Source of the DNA: UBA7702 sp051866595
GTDB taxonomy: Bacteria > Bacillota > Dehalobacteriia > UBA7702
Length of the DNA: 14,357 nucleotides
NCBI GenBank assembly: GCA_051866595.1
Contig: JBJDXI010000052.1
Span: forward strand, 1-14,357
Direction of reading: 5' to 3'
A program made the translations under genes and the position numbers. The notes under the pieces are model-generated. The model did no database searches and was not told the DNA's origin. It saw only the letters and a list, made by a program, of their open reading frames with translations. Positions 13,910 through 14,357 of the stretch are shown here, one piece after another (within the stretch, counting starts at the first letter, position 1; each line of letters opens with the position of its first letter).

Positions 13910-14357
13910 ATGAAACGAAAAACATTGGGAGGACTGATTCTGCTGGCCGGGGTGATGGTCATTGCCGCGCTGATGATCCGTTTCCGCGCTGTTTTTTTTC
14001 TGCTGCTGGTCTCGGTGATTCTGGCGTATCTGCTCCATCCCGCCGTGAATGGTTTCAGCTCAAAAGGTGTTCCGCTGCCGGTGGGAATTCTGGTCAGCTA
14101 TGCCATGTTTTTTACGGTACTGCTCTTTTTTTTAACGGTGATTCTGCCCGGTCTTTACAGGGAATTGATCGGCATTTTTGACGCTTTGCCCGTATATTAC
14201 CAGTATGTTCTTGATCTGTGGGATCATTATGTTACGGAGACCGGCTGGATGGCTTTTCTGGGCAGCGTGGGATTTGACGATAAAATATCGGGCTTTTTCA
14301 GCGCCTGGACAGATCGGTTCGCCGAGGATACTGTTCATTTGCTGACGCTGATTCCCC
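13910..14357 (+). CDS. AI-2E family transporter (5' part, cut by window end)
   Basis: The first 149 codons of an integral membrane protein of the AI-2E/PerM transporter family. The N-terminus MKRKTLGGLILLAGVMVIAA is a membrane segment. It is followed by FRAVFFLLLVSVILAYLLHPAVNGF, where the LAYLLHPAV-type segment is a family marker, then another long hydrophobic segment (GILVSYAMFFTVLLFFLTVILPGLY, about residues 60-85). The ATG has AAAGGAG upstream. The family exports or imports small molecules, and AI-2 itself is only one proposed substrate, so none is assigned. The reading frame is still open at 14357, and the expected remaining 200 or so residues lie beyond the window. Confidence 0.85.
   Translation, partial: MKRKTLGGLILLAGVMVIAALMIRFRAVFFLLLVSVILAYLLHPAVNGFSSKGVPLPVGILVSYAMFFTVLLFFLTVILPGLYRELIGIFDALPVYYQYVLDLWDHYVTETGWMAFLGSVGFDDKISGFFSAWTDRFAEDTVHLLTLIP

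Overview
The window looks like a Bacillota (Firmicutes) chromosome segment. All genes I can support lie on the plus strand, with strong purine-rich ribosome binding sites, tight spacing and U-tract terminators. The order DHH/CBS/nucleotidyltransferase fusion, M50 protease, trpS, scpA, scpB, DUF2953, ytfJ, and later mnmA, PRC-barrel, AI-2E transporter, fits Bacillota. I would guess Negativicutes or a related clostridial lineage, but that placement is inference from gene content and roughly balanced base composition, not a database match.

Region 1 (1-6835) is housekeeping: a large tRNA nucleotidyltransferase fused to DHH and CBS domains, a site-2-type membrane protease, tryptophanyl-tRNA synthetase (with an Fe-S-type cysteine motif), the ScpA/ScpB condensin subunits, a DUF2953 membrane protein and a YtfJ/GerW-family protein, closed by a clear terminator at 6795-6835.

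Region 2 (about 6928-12941) is the most interesting part and appears to be one sulfur amino-acid operon. It begins with a perfect consensus promoter (TTGACA, 17 nt, TATAAT, extended -10) overlapped by an inverted repeat. Next comes a 42-codon ORF in which 14 of 42 residues are Met or Cys, clustered as MMDMYMCGCMCM. An intrinsic terminator starts 25 nt after its stop codon and lies upstream of O-acetylhomoserine sulfhydrylase. I interpret this as a candidate Met/Cys-responsive transcription attenuator. Behind metY lie two amino-acid ABC permeases, their ATPase and a lipoprotein resembling the cysteine-binding CjaA. The tRNA 2-thiouridylase gene mnmA follows, broken by a one-base deletion just before the second catalytic cysteine and by an in-frame TAA. 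A perfect hairpin terminator closes the run. Together these genes would import cysteine, make homocysteine, and (if mnmA were intact) move sulfur into tRNA.

Region 3 (12942-14357) has a PRC-barrel protein, a 51-residue zinc-ribbon protein, a small basic protein of unknown function, a terminator, and the 5' part of an AI-2E family transporter that runs off the window. I found no tRNA, rRNA, CRISPR array, insertion sequence or phage gene.
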